Program-made: the position numbers and the translations under genes
Notes under the pieces: generated by a model
Seen by the model: the letters and a program-made list of their open reading frames with translations, nothing else
What the model was told of the DNA's origin: nothing
Databases searched by the model: none
Part shown: positions 8,596-18,245 of the stretch, piece after piece
Layout of the letters: every line of letters begins with the position of its first letter
Position numbering within the stretch: position 1 is the first letter of the stretch
Source of the DNA: an uncultured Erythrobacter sp.
Lineage (GTDB): Bacteria; Pseudomonadota; Alphaproteobacteria; Sphingomonadales; Sphingomonadaceae
DNA: 64,000 nt
Reading direction: 5' to 3'
Assembly: GCA_947488755.1 (NCBI GenBank)
Contig: CANLAD010000001.1
Location: 1,869,501 to 1,933,500 of the forward strand

Positions 8596-10929
8596 CTAGT
8601 TCTGGCTCACCATCGCCGCATTGCTGTTGCCGATCTGCGTGACGTTTGAGGCATCGCCAATCCCGCTCTGGCTTACGTCCGCGCTGTTGAGGTTGCCGTC
8701 CTGGAAGATCGTGGAGCTGTTCTCCACGCCCGCCTGGGTCAGGCTTGCGCTGTTGTCCGCTCCGAACTGATCGATCAGCGAGGTGCCATCGGTTCCGCTC
8801 TGGTCGACATCGGCCAGATTGTCGGAACCGGTGTTGATGCCGCTGGTGAACAACCCGCCCAGGACGTCGCCCTGATTGATCGTCGAGCTGTTGCCCGCTC
8901 CGGCCTGATCGACGAGAGCCGACTGGTCGGTGCCGCGCTGGGTGATGGCGGACGTGTTGTCCGTACCGCCCTGGCGAACCTCTGCGACCTGCCCGGAACC
9001 AGCGCCAATTCCCAAGAAACCGCCATTGGTTCCCTGATCGATCGTCGAGGTCGCTCCAATGCTGGAGGAAAGCTGTTCGACGAAAGCGGTCTGGAAGCCG
9101 CCGCTCTGGGTCACGGTCGACTGGCCATCGACGCCAGCCTGGATCACACCGACATCGGTCTCATCCAGAAACGAGCCAGCGTTCTGCGCCAGGCCGCTCT
9201 GCGTAACGGTGGACACGTTGTCGCTGCCCGACTGCAGGACATTGGCCTGATGGCCGCCGATCGGGCTCTGCGTGATCGTCGAGGTGTTGTCGAAACCCGC
9301 CTGCTCCACGATCGCGCCAGAAAGCACGGTTGCCGACTGGCTGATTACCGAATCGTTGCCCGTACCGGACTGGGTCACGATGGCGCCGTTCAACACACCG
9401 GTTTGCGTCACATCGGAAGTGTTGTCCAATCCGCTCTGCGCGACATCGGCGTTCGTCAGCGTGCCGGTCTGAGTGACACTGGAGGTCAGATCCACACCGT
9501 TCTGATTCACACTGGCGATGTTGACGCTTCCGCTTTGGCCGACGGTCGAGAGGTTTTCGTCGCCGGTCTGCGTAACGCTTGCCTGCGCATCATTGCCGGT
9601 CTGGGTGATGAAGCTTTCCTGCGTGGGCGAGCGCTTGGGCGGTGCAAGATCCAGACCCGTCTGAACGACCGTAGCCGAGCCGTTGAGACCGGTTTGATCG
9701 ACGACCGAGGTGTTGCGGGCCTGAGCGCCGTCCTGAATCACATCGGTCGACGAACCATCGCCCGACTGATTGACGATCGAGGTGTTGTAGACCCCCATCT
9801 GCGCCACATCGACGCTTGCATCGTTCGCGCTCTGGACCACGTTAGAGCGGTTGATGACACCGTTCTGGCCGACAGTGATCGTGGAATTTTCGCCCGACTG
9901 ATCGATCAGCGAGACATTGTTGTCGTAGAACGTGCCCGCATCGGTCGGCGGGATCGCCGTTCCATCCCATTCACGCGGGCCAAAGCCGTTTGTGCCGCCG
10001 GTCTGCGTGACGCTAGCGCTCGATCCACCGGACTGGTCGATGCGCGAGAAGTTGTCGTCGCTTGTCTGTACCGTGCTGGCCGAAGCGCCGACGCCTGCAA
10101 CAGACTGGGACACGAACGACTGGTTGTCGTCGCCCTGCTGGAAGACGCTGGCGGACTGGTCCGAACCGCTCTGGCCGACATTGGCGAGGTTATCGTTGCC
10201 AAGCTGGTCAACGGTTGCGGTCAGAAGCGAAGGATCGATCGAGCTCTGCTGATCGACGATGGCATCGTTGCGGTCACCGGTCTGGTTGACCGAGGCCAGG
10301 CTGCGATCAGCGCCGCCGGGGTTGCCGTTGGTCATTTGGGTGATAGTCGAAACATTCTCATCACCGATCTGCGTCGCATTGGCCGATGTGAACGTCGCGG
10401 GATCCTGAGTGATCGACGAACTGTTGTTGGCACCGACTTGAATGACGCCAGCTGCGCCATCGGAATTGGTTACACGCAGGCTGTTACCCGCCTGCATTAC
10501 GTCCGACGCGTTGCCGTCCCCATCCTGTAATACAGTCGCCGTGAGGAATCGGCCATCCTGCGAAATGGTTGAGGTGCTGTCGCCGTTCTGATCGACCCGC
10601 GCGGTGTTGCGGCGAGCGCCCGTCTGGGTAATCGTCGAGTCCGCGCCATCACCGGATTGACTGACGATTGCACGATTGGGCGCACTCTGCGTTCCGCTGC
10701 CTGTTTGCTCAATGACCGAGACGCCGTTCGTACCTTCCTGATCGACATCCGCTTCGTTCCAGACGCTGTCCTGATCGATTTCGGAATCGTTGTTCGAACC
10801 CGACTGATCGACGGTCGCGCTCAAGTTGCTTCCGTCCTGGTCGATCGTGCTGTCATTGCTTTGGGCAAAACTTGGTGAGGCGATTGAGAGCGCCAAAATT
10901 GAGGCGCCTGCGAGAACTGTCTTTTTCAT
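8596..10929 (-). CDS. Giant curlin-repeat amyloid protein (777 aa)
   Basis: The largest curlin of the operon. Signal peptide MKKTVLAGASILALSIASPSFAQ with a strong GGAGG site 6 nt before the ATG. About 60 strand units by hand count (SNNDSEIDQDS, DENLSTVGQSG, LDNTSDVTQTG and so on), ending AAMVSQN. Most units are exactly 11 residues, with a few longer loops, notably a ~25-residue insertion containing GFGPREWDGTAIPPTDAG near residue 300. At six times the strand number of E. coli CsgA, one molecule could by itself form a long beta-solenoid. Secretion through CsgG/CsgF is the expected route. No adhesin, protease or anchoring domain is visible. Confidence 0.9.
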   Translation of the reverse strand: MKKTVLAGASILALSIASPSFAQSNDSTIDQDGSNLSATVDQSGSNNDSEIDQDSVWNEADVDQEGTNGVSVIEQTGSGTQSAPNRAIVSQSGDGADSTITQTGARRNTARVDQNGDSTSTISQDGRFLTATVLQDGDGNASDVMQAGNSLRVTNSDGAAGVIQVGANNSSSITQDPATFTSANATQIGDENVSTITQMTNGNPGGADRSLASVNQTGDRNDAIVDQQSSIDPSLLTATVDQLGNDNLANVGQSGSDQSASVFQQGDDNQSFVSQSVAGVGASASTVQTSDDNFSRIDQSGGSSASVTQTGGTNGFGPREWDGTAIPPTDAGTFYDNNVSLIDQSGENSTITVGQNGVINRSNVVQSANDASVDVAQMGVYNTSIVNQSGDGSSTDVIQDGAQARNTSVVDQTGLNGSATVVQTGLDLAPPKRSPTQESFITQTGNDAQASVTQTGDENLSTVGQSGSVNIASVNQNGVDLTSSVTQTGTLTNADVAQSGLDNTSDVTQTGVLNGAIVTQSGTGNDSVISQSATVLSGAIVEQAGFDNTSTITQSPIGGHQANVLQSGSDNVSTVTQSGLAQNAGSFLDETDVGVIQAGVDGQSTVTQSGGFQTAFVEQLSSSIGATSTIDQGTNGGFLGIGAGSGQVAEVRQGGTDNTSAITQRGTDQSALVDQAGAGNSSTINQGDVLGGLFTSGINTGSDNLADVDQSGTDGTSLIDQFGADNSASLTQAGVENSSTIFQDGNLNSADVSQSGIGDASNVTQIGNSNAAMVSQN

Positions 10930-11035
10930 TTTAATCCTCCATCTTTTCGACTGATCGTGATTTTCTACTTATCGCGAGTATGCGGAGTTCTGTGCTCCAC
11001 TTGTAAGCTCGCGGATCGGCTCCGACCCCAACTCT

Positions 11036-11068
11036 CCGCGCGCCGTGAAAGATCGACACGGTGCGCGG
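11036..11068 (-). promoter_or_regulatory. Intercistronic hairpin after the 498-aa curlin gene
   Basis: CCGCGCGCCGTG (11036-11047) and CACGGTGCGCGG (11057-11068) pair into a 12-position GC-rich stem with one mismatch around a 9-nt loop, 10 nt after the upstream stop. No U-tract follows. Confidence 0.6.
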
Positions 11069-11077
11069 CGTAAATCT

Positions 11078-12574
11078 TCATGCTCCGTTCTGCGTGACCA
11101 CGGCGCTGTTGCCCTCGCCGTTCTGGGTGATCGTTGACATGTCGCCGGTGCCGCCCTGCGTGACCGCGGCAATGTTGCCGTCGCCGGATTGGGTGACGAC
11201 GGAGAGGTTTGCGAAAGAGCCATCGAGCTGCACGACAATGGCGAGATTGGCGGTGCCGTTCTGGGTAACGCGCGATTGACCTTCCTCTCCCGCCTGCGTC
11301 ACGCGCGCTTCATTGCCGCTGCTCGCCGCGTTCGTCAGCAGCGCGAAATCGCCACCCGTCCCCTGGCTGATGAACGAACTGTTGCGGATGCCGCTTTGGG
11401 CAAGCGCTGCCGTCTGGCCCTCGCCAACCTGAACAATCCCCGCCGGGCCAAGCCGCGAGCCGGATGCGTTGCCGGTGCCGATCTGCGCGACCGATGCGAT
11501 CTGATCGCGCCCGTACTGGGCGATGGCGCTGCTATTTTCCGACCCCTCCTGCTCGACCTGTGCGGTCTGGTTCTCGTTGAGGACCGGGACGGTGATGGTG
11601 AGGGGGCCGAACAGCGCGAGTTCCTGCGCGGCCGGATTCTGGGTCACCGTGGAATTGTTCGACGTGCCGCCCTGCCTGACCGCGACATCCGATCCGTCCG
11701 CGATCCCGAGCACGAGCGAAGTGTTCATCGCGCCGTCCTGATCGATAGCGACGCGCGCCCCGCCAGCGAGCTGGTCGATGTCCGAGACGTTTCGCGTCCC
11801 GTCCTGCTCGACGGAAACGCGGGCGAACAGACCGGCCTGAAGGACATTGCTCTCATTGCCCGTTCCGGCTTGCGCGACGTTCACCCGCACATCGGCGCCG
11901 ACCTGCGTGATCGCGGAATCGTTCGATGCTCCGGTTTGATCGACGTCGACGATCGCACCCGCGCCGGTCTGGTCCACGCCGGAGACATTGGTCTGACCGG
12001 CCTGATCGACGCTGACGCTGGCGAGCAACCCCGCCTGATTGACGATGGAATCGTTGCCCTGCGCGCCATCGACGCCGTTCTGCTGGGTAACGGAGGTGAA
12101 GGCGGCGACCCCTGCCTGCACGACCTGCGAGCTATTTTGATACCCGCTCTGCGACACGGCGATATCGTCGCCGAAGGTGGCCGCGGTCTGCAACACGCCG
12201 GACGTGTTATCGTCACCGTCCTGCACGACGCTCGCGTCCGAGACAGTTCCCGCTTGGGTCAGCAAGCTCGCATTGCCCTCGCCGATCTGGTCGACATCGG
12301 CCGTGTTGTCGGACGACCCCGACGATTGCACGATCGCCGAGCGGTTGGCGCCTCCTGCAACGCTGACCTGCGTCACCAACGCGTCGTTCTCGGCCCCGGC
12401 CTGATCGATGTCGCTATTGTTGAAGCCGGCGCCGCCCTGCGACACGCTCGCGCGCCCGTCAGTACCGCTCTGCACCACTTCAGACACGTTAGGGGCCGCG
12501 TGTGCGCGGACCTGCTCACTGGCTGCACCAGCCAGCGCCGGAACGGATACCGCACAGAGCAGAAGTCTCTTCAA
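11078..12574 (-). CDS. Curlin-repeat amyloid protein (498 aa), first after csgG
   Basis: About 38 curlin strand units (TGNESNVLQAG, QTNVSGVDQTG, EGNSAVVTQNG) after a signal peptide MKRLLLCAVSVPALAGAA that differs from the leader shared by the three downstream paralogues. The start codon is TTG (12574): no ATG or GTG lies in frame between the previous stop and this position, and a GGGG stretch lies 9 nt upstream. The start overlaps the arm of a hairpin formed by ATCGCCC and GGGCGAT, so initiation may be modulated by structure. It includes a non-repeat insertion, ELALFGPLTITVPVLNENQ. The distinct leader and position next to csgG suggest a role different from the other long curlins. Confidence 0.88.
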   Translation of the reverse strand: MKRLLLCAVSVPALAGAASEQVRAHAAPNVSEVVQSGTDGRASVSQGGAGFNNSDIDQAGAENDALVTQVSVAGGANRSAIVQSSGSSDNTADVDQIGEGNASLLTQAGTVSDASVVQDGDDNTSGVLQTAATFGDDIAVSQSGYQNSSQVVQAGVAAFTSVTQQNGVDGAQGNDSIVNQAGLLASVSVDQAGQTNVSGVDQTGAGAIVDVDQTGASNDSAITQVGADVRVNVAQAGTGNESNVLQAGLFARVSVEQDGTRNVSDIDQLAGGARVAIDQDGAMNTSLVLGIADGSDVAVRQGGTSNNSTVTQNPAAQELALFGPLTITVPVLNENQTAQVEQEGSENSSAIAQYGRDQIASVAQIGTGNASGSRLGPAGIVQVGEGQTAALAQSGIRNSSFISQGTGGDFALLTNAASSGNEARVTQAGEEGQSRVTQNGTANLAIVVQLDGSFANLSVVTQSGDGNIAAVTQGGTGDMSTITQNGEGNSAVVTQNGA

Positions 12575-12723
12575 GTTGCATCGCCCCTGTATTTGGGCGA
12601 TACCCAGCGGGTGTACCGGCGCACCAAGTCGCCGGGCACCTTAAGGTAACGCCCTTGTTATCCTCGCACGCATCGGAGTGGCAGCTCCCTTGCGTGCTGT
12701 TTTTTGTGCAACCCTGGTGGAGC

Positions 12724-12750
12724 GGCGCGCTCTTGTTCTAGCGGCGCGCC
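12724..12750 (-). promoter_or_regulatory. Hairpin after csgG
   Basis: Perfect 7-bp arms GGCGCGC and GCGCGCC around a 13-nt loop, 27 nt after the csgG stop and about 150 nt before the first curlin gene. It belongs to the series of hairpins that follow each gene of this operon. Confidence 0.55.
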
Positions 12751-12776
12751 TTCACTCCAAGCGAACAGAGGTGGGA

Positions 12777-13745
12777 CTACAGCCCTTCGTCTGCCTCGCT
12801 CTCATCCTCGACCACTGTGAGCGCGGTCAGGGAACCCGCGCGGCGTACAGCGTTCTGCACATCGCGCGCGTCGTAAATGCCATCACGCTCGGCGCGATAG
12901 GTCGAAAGAATGGGCGCTGCAGCGTCCATGTCGGCGAACCGCCAAAGGTCCAGCTCGACGCCTTCCAGCACCAGTCCGTAAACCGCTTTCTCGATCGCCT
13001 GCTGAAGGGCGATCTGATCCGGCTCGTTCGCCGTAATGCCCCACTCCGCTTCGAGCAGTTCGCGGAAGGCCACGAAGCGGTAAGCGTTGGCACCGATCGC
13101 CTGGCTGGCGATCGTTTTCGACGCCTGAACGCTGGTCAGCACCTCGCCGGTGCGTACGGAAACTGCACGCAGATATACCGTGACCGTATCCTGACGGTAT
13201 TCGGTCCGCGCACCAATGCCCAGAAAGGCGGCGCCGGCACCCCCGGTCACCGTGTTGGTATCATAGCCGACGATCCCGCCTTCAAGCAGCACGCCTGCGA
13301 ACAGCAGGGCGGGCAGCGCGTTGGGATCGACTTGCTCTTCACCTAGATAGCGACGCCGCATTTCGCCGATGATCTGGCGTTCTTTCAGAAGGTTATCGAG
13401 GTTTTCGCGCTCAACGACGGTGAACCACCGACGGTTACCGACATCCTGCAGCGCCTTGACGAGTATCGATCCAGCGCCTTGCGTGACGGCGCGCGACAGC
13501 GTTTGCCCGGTATTGGTTGGACGGAACTGACCAGTCTGATCGGTGAAGCCATACACCGCGATCGCCACCTGACGCTGCGGACCGGGCAATTGCTGCAAGA
13601 GGTTCTGGGTCTGTGTCCGCTTTGGGAAATAGGCGAGGCTCGTTTCTTCAGGGAGAAGATCGCGCCCGTCTTCGGCAAGGTTCATGCACCCGCCAAGACC
13701 GACGGCCAACACGCCCAGCAGGCCGAGTTTGGCCAGCAGGTGCAT
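12777..13745 (-). CDS. csgG: Curli secretion pore lipoprotein CsgG
   Basis: Outer-membrane lipoprotein that forms the curli export channel. N-terminal lipobox LGGC (Cys at about residue 20). CsgG landmarks follow: PGPQRQVAIAVYGFTDQTGQ, GAGSILVKALQD, RRWFTVVERENLDNLLKERQII, then FAGVLLEGGIVGYDTNTVTGG (constriction-loop region), TVYLRAVSVRTGEVLTSVQASKTI. At 322 residues it is longer than E. coli CsgG (277), mainly through a C-terminal extension ending VEDESEADEGL. The ATG at 13745 overlaps the csgF stop by one base. Second gene of the curli operon. Confidence 0.97.
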   Translation of the reverse strand: MHLLAKLGLLGVLAVGLGGCMNLAEDGRDLLPEETSLAYFPKRTQTQNLLQQLPGPQRQVAIAVYGFTDQTGQFRPTNTGQTLSRAVTQGAGSILVKALQDVGNRRWFTVVERENLDNLLKERQIIGEMRRRYLGEEQVDPNALPALLFAGVLLEGGIVGYDTNTVTGGAGAAFLGIGARTEYRQDTVTVYLRAVSVRTGEVLTSVQASKTIASQAIGANAYRFVAFRELLEAEWGITANEPDQIALQQAIEKAVYGLVLEGVELDLWRFADMDAAAPILSTYRAERDGIYDARDVQNAVRRAGSLTALTVVEDESEADEGL

Positions 13746-14167
13746 CAATTCACCTCGACGAAAAGCGGCACCACGATCCGCGTTTCCTCACCCGTATCAT
13801 CGTCACGGATCACCAATGTCACCGAGTCGAGTGACCGGAAGAATTCTATGGTCTGCCCACCAAAGGCGATTGTGCCCTGCTCCTGCGGGTTGTCGCCGAA
13901 AATCGCGTCTACGACTTGCGAGGACAGCGCGGAGAGCAAACGGGATTGCAACTGGCGCGCGAAAATATCCGCCTGCGAGTCGCTGGAGCGTGCATCGGGA
14001 TCGGTGGTATCGTTCTGGGCATTGGCAATGCCCAGAATGTGGTTGGAATTGAAAGGGTTTCCGCCGAAGGTCGGACTAATCGGTTCATGGACCAGATCCT
14101 GAGCGACGACAGGCATGGCAAAGCCAGATAGAGCGATCGTGCTCGCAAGTGCGATCCTGAAAAGCAT
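13745..14167 (-). CDS. csgF: Curli assembly protein CsgF
   Basis: Secreted 140-residue protein. Signal peptide MLFRIALASTIALSGFAMPVVAQ, then the CsgF signature DLVHEPISPTFGGNPFNSNHILG, the N-terminal peptide that plugs into the CsgG pore in E. coli. The C-terminal half contains SVTLVIRDDDTGEETRIVVP. In the E. coli system CsgF couples secretion to nucleation at the surface. The ATG at 14167 is preferred over an upstream GTG because it starts the signal peptide. First gene of the curli operon, overlapping csgG by one base. No csgE or csgD homologue is in the window. Confidence 0.94.
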   Translation of the reverse strand: MLFRIALASTIALSGFAMPVVAQDLVHEPISPTFGGNPFNSNHILGIANAQNDTTDPDARSSDSQADIFARQLQSRLLSALSSQVVDAIFGDNPQEQGTIAFGGQTIEFFRSLDSVTLVIRDDDTGEETRIVVPLFVEVN

Positions 14168-14183
14168 CCGAACTCCCCCTGCC

Positions 14184-14247
14184 ACGAGACGGTGGCGTCC
14201 CGGTGTAGAACCCCCGGATGGCGACTCACCATCTCCCCGCGAGTCGC
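14184..14247 (-). promoter_or_regulatory. Structured leader upstream of csgF
   Basis: In the 210 bp before csgF two hairpins can be drawn: GCGACTC / GAGTCGC (14221-14227 with 14241-14247) and a smaller one, CGGGACG with CGTCTCG, ending about 20 nt before the ATG. They would fold in the 5' untranslated region of the curli mRNA next to the ribosome-binding site. I see no convincing sigma-70 boxes and no known riboswitch consensus. Confidence 0.4.
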
Positions 14248-14377
14248 TTCAGGTTAATAACGCGTAAACCGATTTTGGCCAGCGAATTTCATGGGTTAAC
14301 TACCCTGCTAACGGCGCCGTATCGAAATGAGACAACGAAGTGCGCCTTCCTTAAAACAGCGCGAAACAATGGGACGC

Positions 14378-15571
14378 TCAGTCGGTTTTCATAGCCGCAA
14401 ACAACTCTTGTGCGCGCTGCATGAGGGCCAGTTCGCGGGCTGAAAATCCGCCTTCATCCTCGGCTGACTGGCGCGGCGGAACAGCGGTGGTGAAGTAGGC
14501 AAACCCGTGGTTCTCCGCTGTCGTCGAAAACCAGAGGCCCGAGCGCAAACCGTAAGCCTCTCCGGCGTGCCCCAGCCAGGGAACCCCGCTTTTGAAAAGA
14601 CCATCCTCGCAATCGAACTCTTCGGCCTCGATCACCTGCATTCCCAGCCCATAAATGCAGAAGAATTCCTGCCCCTTTGTCGCCCCGAATTGAAGATGGA
14701 AGCGGGCTGGAAGCATCATCGTGCGCGGGAAAATATCTTCGCGCTCGGCCAGCAGCGCCTGCCCGATTCTGGCCAGATCCATCATCCCTATCCGCACACC
14801 GCCCTGCGGCGAAAAGATCGAGGCGTTTGTGCCGGGCAGGTAACTATCAAGGTCGCACTCCGACCCGTCCGCCACCGGCACGGTGCAATTCGGCGGCAGG
14901 TCTGCGGGCGCGTCGCGCGCGATTTCGCCGGTGTCCCGGTAAAGCGTCACTGCGCGCGCCGCCATCTCATCCGAGCACCCCACCCAATTGGTGCACGCAT
15001 CGATATCGAGCGGCGCGAACACGAGCCGCTCCAGCAGCGCGTCATACCGCTCGCCGGTTGCCGCTTCGAGCACGGTCGCTACCACTGGCGAACCAAGATT
15101 AGCGTATTCGAACGGTGTCTCACCCGGCGGAGCGCCATCGTGCCAGACCTCCGGATCGGCAAGCTTGTCCTGAAGACTTTCACCCAGCGGGACGATGTAG
15201 CCCGCCCGGTCGCGCAGGCCGGACCGGTGCGAGAGCAATTGTGCGAGCGTTATCTTGGCATCTGGGTAGTCGGGATGGCGCAGCGTCCAGCCGAGATAGC
15301 CCGATACGTCGGCATTGAGCTGCACCACGCCCTCATCAACGAGCCGCAGCGTCGCCAGCGCCATGATGAGCTTCGAAATGCTCGCGATCCTCACCGGATC
15401 GTTGGCGGCAACCGGCCTGCCAGTCTCGCGATTGGCAACGCCCTCTACAATCAGCGGGATGATCGTTTCGCGGTCGAACGCAACAACCACGGTCGCGGGC
15501 GCGTGAGGATTTCCAGCGCCAGCGCCCACGGGGGCCATCAGCGCTATTGCGGCGAGCAGCGTTTTGAGCAT
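14378..15571 (-). CDS. Serine hydrolase of the beta-lactamase / class C penicillin-binding family
   Basis: 397 residues with an N-terminal signal peptide (MLKTLLAAIALMAPVGAGAG). Active-site motifs are SISK (S-x-x-K, in RIASISKLIMALATLRL), YANLG (Y-x-N) and HAGEAYG in the place of the third box. LLSHRSGLRD is the typical LLxHtSGl block of this family. It acts in the periplasm or on the membrane; members include esterases, peptidases and beta-lactamases, and the substrate cannot be read from the sequence. It starts 31 bp after the cobalamin half of MetH on the same strand, so it may be read through from that operon, but no functional link is apparent. Confidence 0.88.
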   Translation of the reverse strand: MLKTLLAAIALMAPVGAGAGNPHAPATVVVAFDRETIIPLIVEGVANRETGRPVAANDPVRIASISKLIMALATLRLVDEGVVQLNADVSGYLGWTLRHPDYPDAKITLAQLLSHRSGLRDRAGYIVPLGESLQDKLADPEVWHDGAPPGETPFEYANLGSPVVATVLEAATGERYDALLERLVFAPLDIDACTNWVGCSDEMAARAVTLYRDTGEIARDAPADLPPNCTVPVADGSECDLDSYLPGTNASIFSPQGGVRIGMMDLARIGQALLAEREDIFPRTMMLPARFHLQFGATKGQEFFCIYGLGMQVIEAEEFDCEDGLFKSGVPWLGHAGEAYGLRSGLWFSTTAENHGFAYFTTAVPPRQSAEDEGGFSARELALMQRAQELFAAMKTD

Positions 15572-15602
15572 CGCATACGCATCGCGCTCTTCGATGTGAT
15601 TA

Positions 15603-18245
15603 TCAAGTCAGGTTCGGCCGCAACCAGCGCTCCGCCGTCGCCATGTCCACGCCGCGCCGGTTCGCATAGTCCTCGAGCTGGTCGTGCCCGATGCGCGCGA
15701 CCCCGAAATACTCCGCTTCGGGGTGCCCGAAGTAAAAGCCGCTGACGGCGGCCGTCGGCAGCATGGCGAAATTCTCCGTCAGCGTTAGCCCGGTACTCCG
15801 CTCTGCATCGAGCAGGTCGAACAGCATCGGTTTGAGCGAATGATCAGGGCAGGCCGGATAGCCCGGCGCAGGACGGATTCCGCGATACTGTTCCTTGATG
15901 AGCGCCGTGTTATCGAGCTGCTCGCCCGGTGCGTATCCCCACAAACCGGTTCGCACATGGCGGTGCAGCGCTTCTGCGAACGCCTCCGCAAACCGGTCGG
16001 CGAGCGATTTCAGCAGGATGTCAGAGTAGTCGTCCTTGTCGGCCTGGAAACGTGCGCAGTGCGGCTCGATCCCGTGGATCGCGACCGCGAAGCCGCCGAT
16101 CCAGTCGCCATCGGGGTCGATGAAATCGGCAAGGCACATATTGGCGCGGTCGCGCGATTTCTTCACCTGCTGGCGCAGAAACGGAAGCACGACATGCGCT
16201 TCGTCCTCGACGTCGTGAACAGTGATATCATCGCCGTCCCGCGCACACGGCCACAAACCAGCAACGCCGCGCGCCTTGAGCCAGCCTTCCGCGATGATCT
16301 GGTCGAGCATCGCATTGGCGTCGTCGAACAATTGCCGCGCGGTTTCGCCCACCACATCGTCTTGCAGGATCGCGGGGTAGTTGCCGTGCAGCTCCCACGC
16401 GCGGAAGAACGGCGTCCAGTCGATGTAGTCGCGAAGATCGGCCAGGCTCCAATCGTCGAACACATGCACACCGGGCTGCGCTGGCGGCGCAGGCTTGTCG
16501 CTGTAGAACGGATCGTAATGGTTCGCGCGCGCCTCATCGATCGAGAGGAGCACGCTGGGCGATTTCCCTTCGCGCGCGAGGCGAACCTTCTCATAGTCCG
16601 CGCCCGTGTCGCTGACATAGTCGTCGCGCTGGGTGTCGGACAACAGCTTAGACACCACACCGACCGCGCGGCTCGCATCGAGCACGTGGATCACCGGGCC
16701 GGTATAGGCGGGATCGATGCGCAAAGCGGTGTGGACCTTGCTGGTGGTCGCGCCGCCGATCAGCAGCGGCATCGCCATTTCCGCGCGCTCCATCTCCTCG
16801 GCGACGGTCACCATTTCATCGAGCGAGGGCGTGATGAGGCCCGATAAACCGATCATGTCGGCATCATTCTCGTTGGCGGCTTTGAGAATATCCTGCCACG
16901 GGACCATGACGCCCATATCGATTACGTCGTAACCGTTGCACTGCAGGACGACGCCGACGATGTTCTTGCCGATATCGTGCACGTCGCCCTTCACGGTCGC
17001 CATCACGACCTTGCCCTTCGCCTTGCGCTCACTCTCCGGAAGCAAATCTTTTTCCGCCTCGATATAGGGGATGAGGTGGGCGACGGCCTTCTTCATGACC
17101 CGGGCGGACTTGACGACTTGCGGCAGGAACATCTTACCGCTGCCGAACAGGTCGCCGACGACATTCATACCGTCCATCAGCGGCCCCTCGATCACCTCGA
17201 TCGGGCGGCCACCATTGTTCTCCAGCGCGGCGCGCGCTTCCTCGGTATCGTCGACGACATGCGCGTCGATGCCCTTTACCAGCGCGTGCTCCAGCCGCTT
17301 CGAGACGTCCCAGCCGCGCCATTCGGCGGCCTGCTTGTCGTCCTCTTTCGACTTCCCGCGATAGCTCTCGGCCAGCGCTATGAGGCGTTCAGTGGCGGTT
17401 TCCTCGCCCTCAACATCGCGGTTGAGGATCACGTCCTCACATGCCTCGCGCAGCGTCGGATCGATCTGGTCGTAGACGTCGAGCTGCCCGGCATTGACGA
17501 TCGCCATGTCGAGCCCGGCAGGAATCGCATGGTAGAGAAACACCGAGTGCATCGCGCGCCGAACGGTTTCGTTGCCGCGAAAGCTGAAGGACAGGTTGGA
17601 GAGCCCGCCGCTGGTCTTTGCGTGCGGACAAGCCGCCTTGATCTCGCGCACGGCCTCCAGAAAGTCGAGACCGTAGCGGTCGTGCTCTTCGATCCCGGTC
17701 GCGACCGCGAAGATGTTCGGATCGAAGATGATGTCCTCAGGCGGAAACCCGTTTTCGACGAGCAGATTGTAGGCGCGCTGGCAGATCTCGACCTTGCGCT
17801 CTTTGGTGTCGGCCTGGCCCTCCTCGTCGAAGGCCATGACGACCACCGCAGCGCCGTAGGCCATGCATTTGCGCGCTTGTTCGAGGAACTGGTCCTCCCC
17901 TTCTTTCATGCTGATCGAATTGACGATCGGCTTACCGCTCACGCATTTCAACCCGGCTTCGATCACATCCCATTTCGAGCTGTCGATCATCACCGGGACG
18001 CGCGCGATATCGGGCTCGGCGGCGATCAACTTGAGGAACGTCGTCATCGCCTCTTCGGCGTCGAGCAGTCCTTCGTCCATGTTGACGTCGATCACCTGCG
18101 CGCCGTTTTCGACCTGGTCGCGCGCGACTTCGACAGCGGTGGTATAGTCGCCGCCAAGTATCAGCTTCTTGAACCGCGCCGAGCCGGTGACGTTCGTGCG
18201 TTCACCGATATTGATGAAAGTCGAGGCGGAAGGCGTATCGGTCAT
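15603..18245 (-). CDS. metH: Methionine synthase, folate/cobalamin/reactivation half (split MetH)
   Basis: 880 residues corresponding to residues after the first domain of E. coli MetH. Order: pterin-binding domain ([30 protein letters not shown], ~1-300), cobalamin cap (~330-430), B12-binding domain with [19 protein letters not shown] (D-x-H-x-x-G, ~420-600), and the AdoMet reactivation domain with [16 protein letters not shown] (~640-880). It lacks the homocysteine-binding domain, which is encoded separately at 18775-19836. The ATG overlaps the preceding GNAT gene by 4 bp (ATGA). It methylates homocysteine with methyl-THF together with the other half. Confidence 0.97.
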   Translation of the reverse strand: MTDTPSASTFINIGERTNVTGSARFKKLILGGDYTTAVEVARDQVENGAQVIDVNMDEGLLDAEEAMTTFLKLIAAEPDIARVPVMIDSSKWDVIEAGLKCVSGKPIVNSISMKEGEDQFLEQARKCMAYGAAVVVMAFDEEGQADTKERKVEICQRAYNLLVENGFPPEDIIFDPNIFAVATGIEEHDRYGLDFLEAVREIKAACPHAKTSGGLSNLSFSFRGNETVRRAMHSVFLYHAIPAGLDMAIVNAGQLDVYDQIDPTLREACEDVILNRDVEGEETATERLIALAESYRGKSKEDDKQAAEWRGWDVSKRLEHALVKGIDAHVVDDTEEARAALENNGGRPIEVIEGPLMDGMNVVGDLFGSGKMFLPQVVKSARVMKKAVAHLIPYIEAEKDLLPESERKAKGKVVMATVKGDVHDIGKNIVGVVLQCNGYDVIDMGVMVPWQDILKAANENDADMIGLSGLITPSLDEMVTVAEEMERAEMAMPLLIGGATTSKVHTALRIDPAYTGPVIHVLDASRAVGVVSKLLSDTQRDDYVSDTGADYEKVRLAREGKSPSVLLSIDEARANHYDPFYSDKPAPPAQPGVHVFDDWSLADLRDYIDWTPFFRAWELHGNYPAILQDDVVGETARQLFDDANAMLDQIIAEGWLKARGVAGLWPCARDGDDITVHDVEDEAHVVLPFLRQQVKKSRDRANMCLADFIDPDGDWIGGFAVAIHGIEPHCARFQADKDDYSDILLKSLADRFAEAFAEALHRHVRTGLWGYAPGEQLDNTALIKEQYRGIRPAPGYPACPDHSLKPMLFDLLDAERSTGLTLTENFAMLPTAAVSGFYFGHPEAEYFGVARIGHDQLEDYANRRGVDMATAERWLRPNLT

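Noticed and set aside
4737-12574. Possible CRISPR or DNA tandem repeat array
   Set aside because: The periodicity is at protein level with degenerate codons; there are no identical DNA repeats with unique spacers. I saw no CRISPR array anywhere in the window.
5423-12649. Long open frames on the plus strand opposite the curlin genes (for example 7418-8449, 9250-10530, 11189-12649)
   Set aside because: They are antisense to repetitive curlin codons; their repetitive Asp/Arg/Leu-rich products mirror the 11-residue repeat and have no independent start signals.
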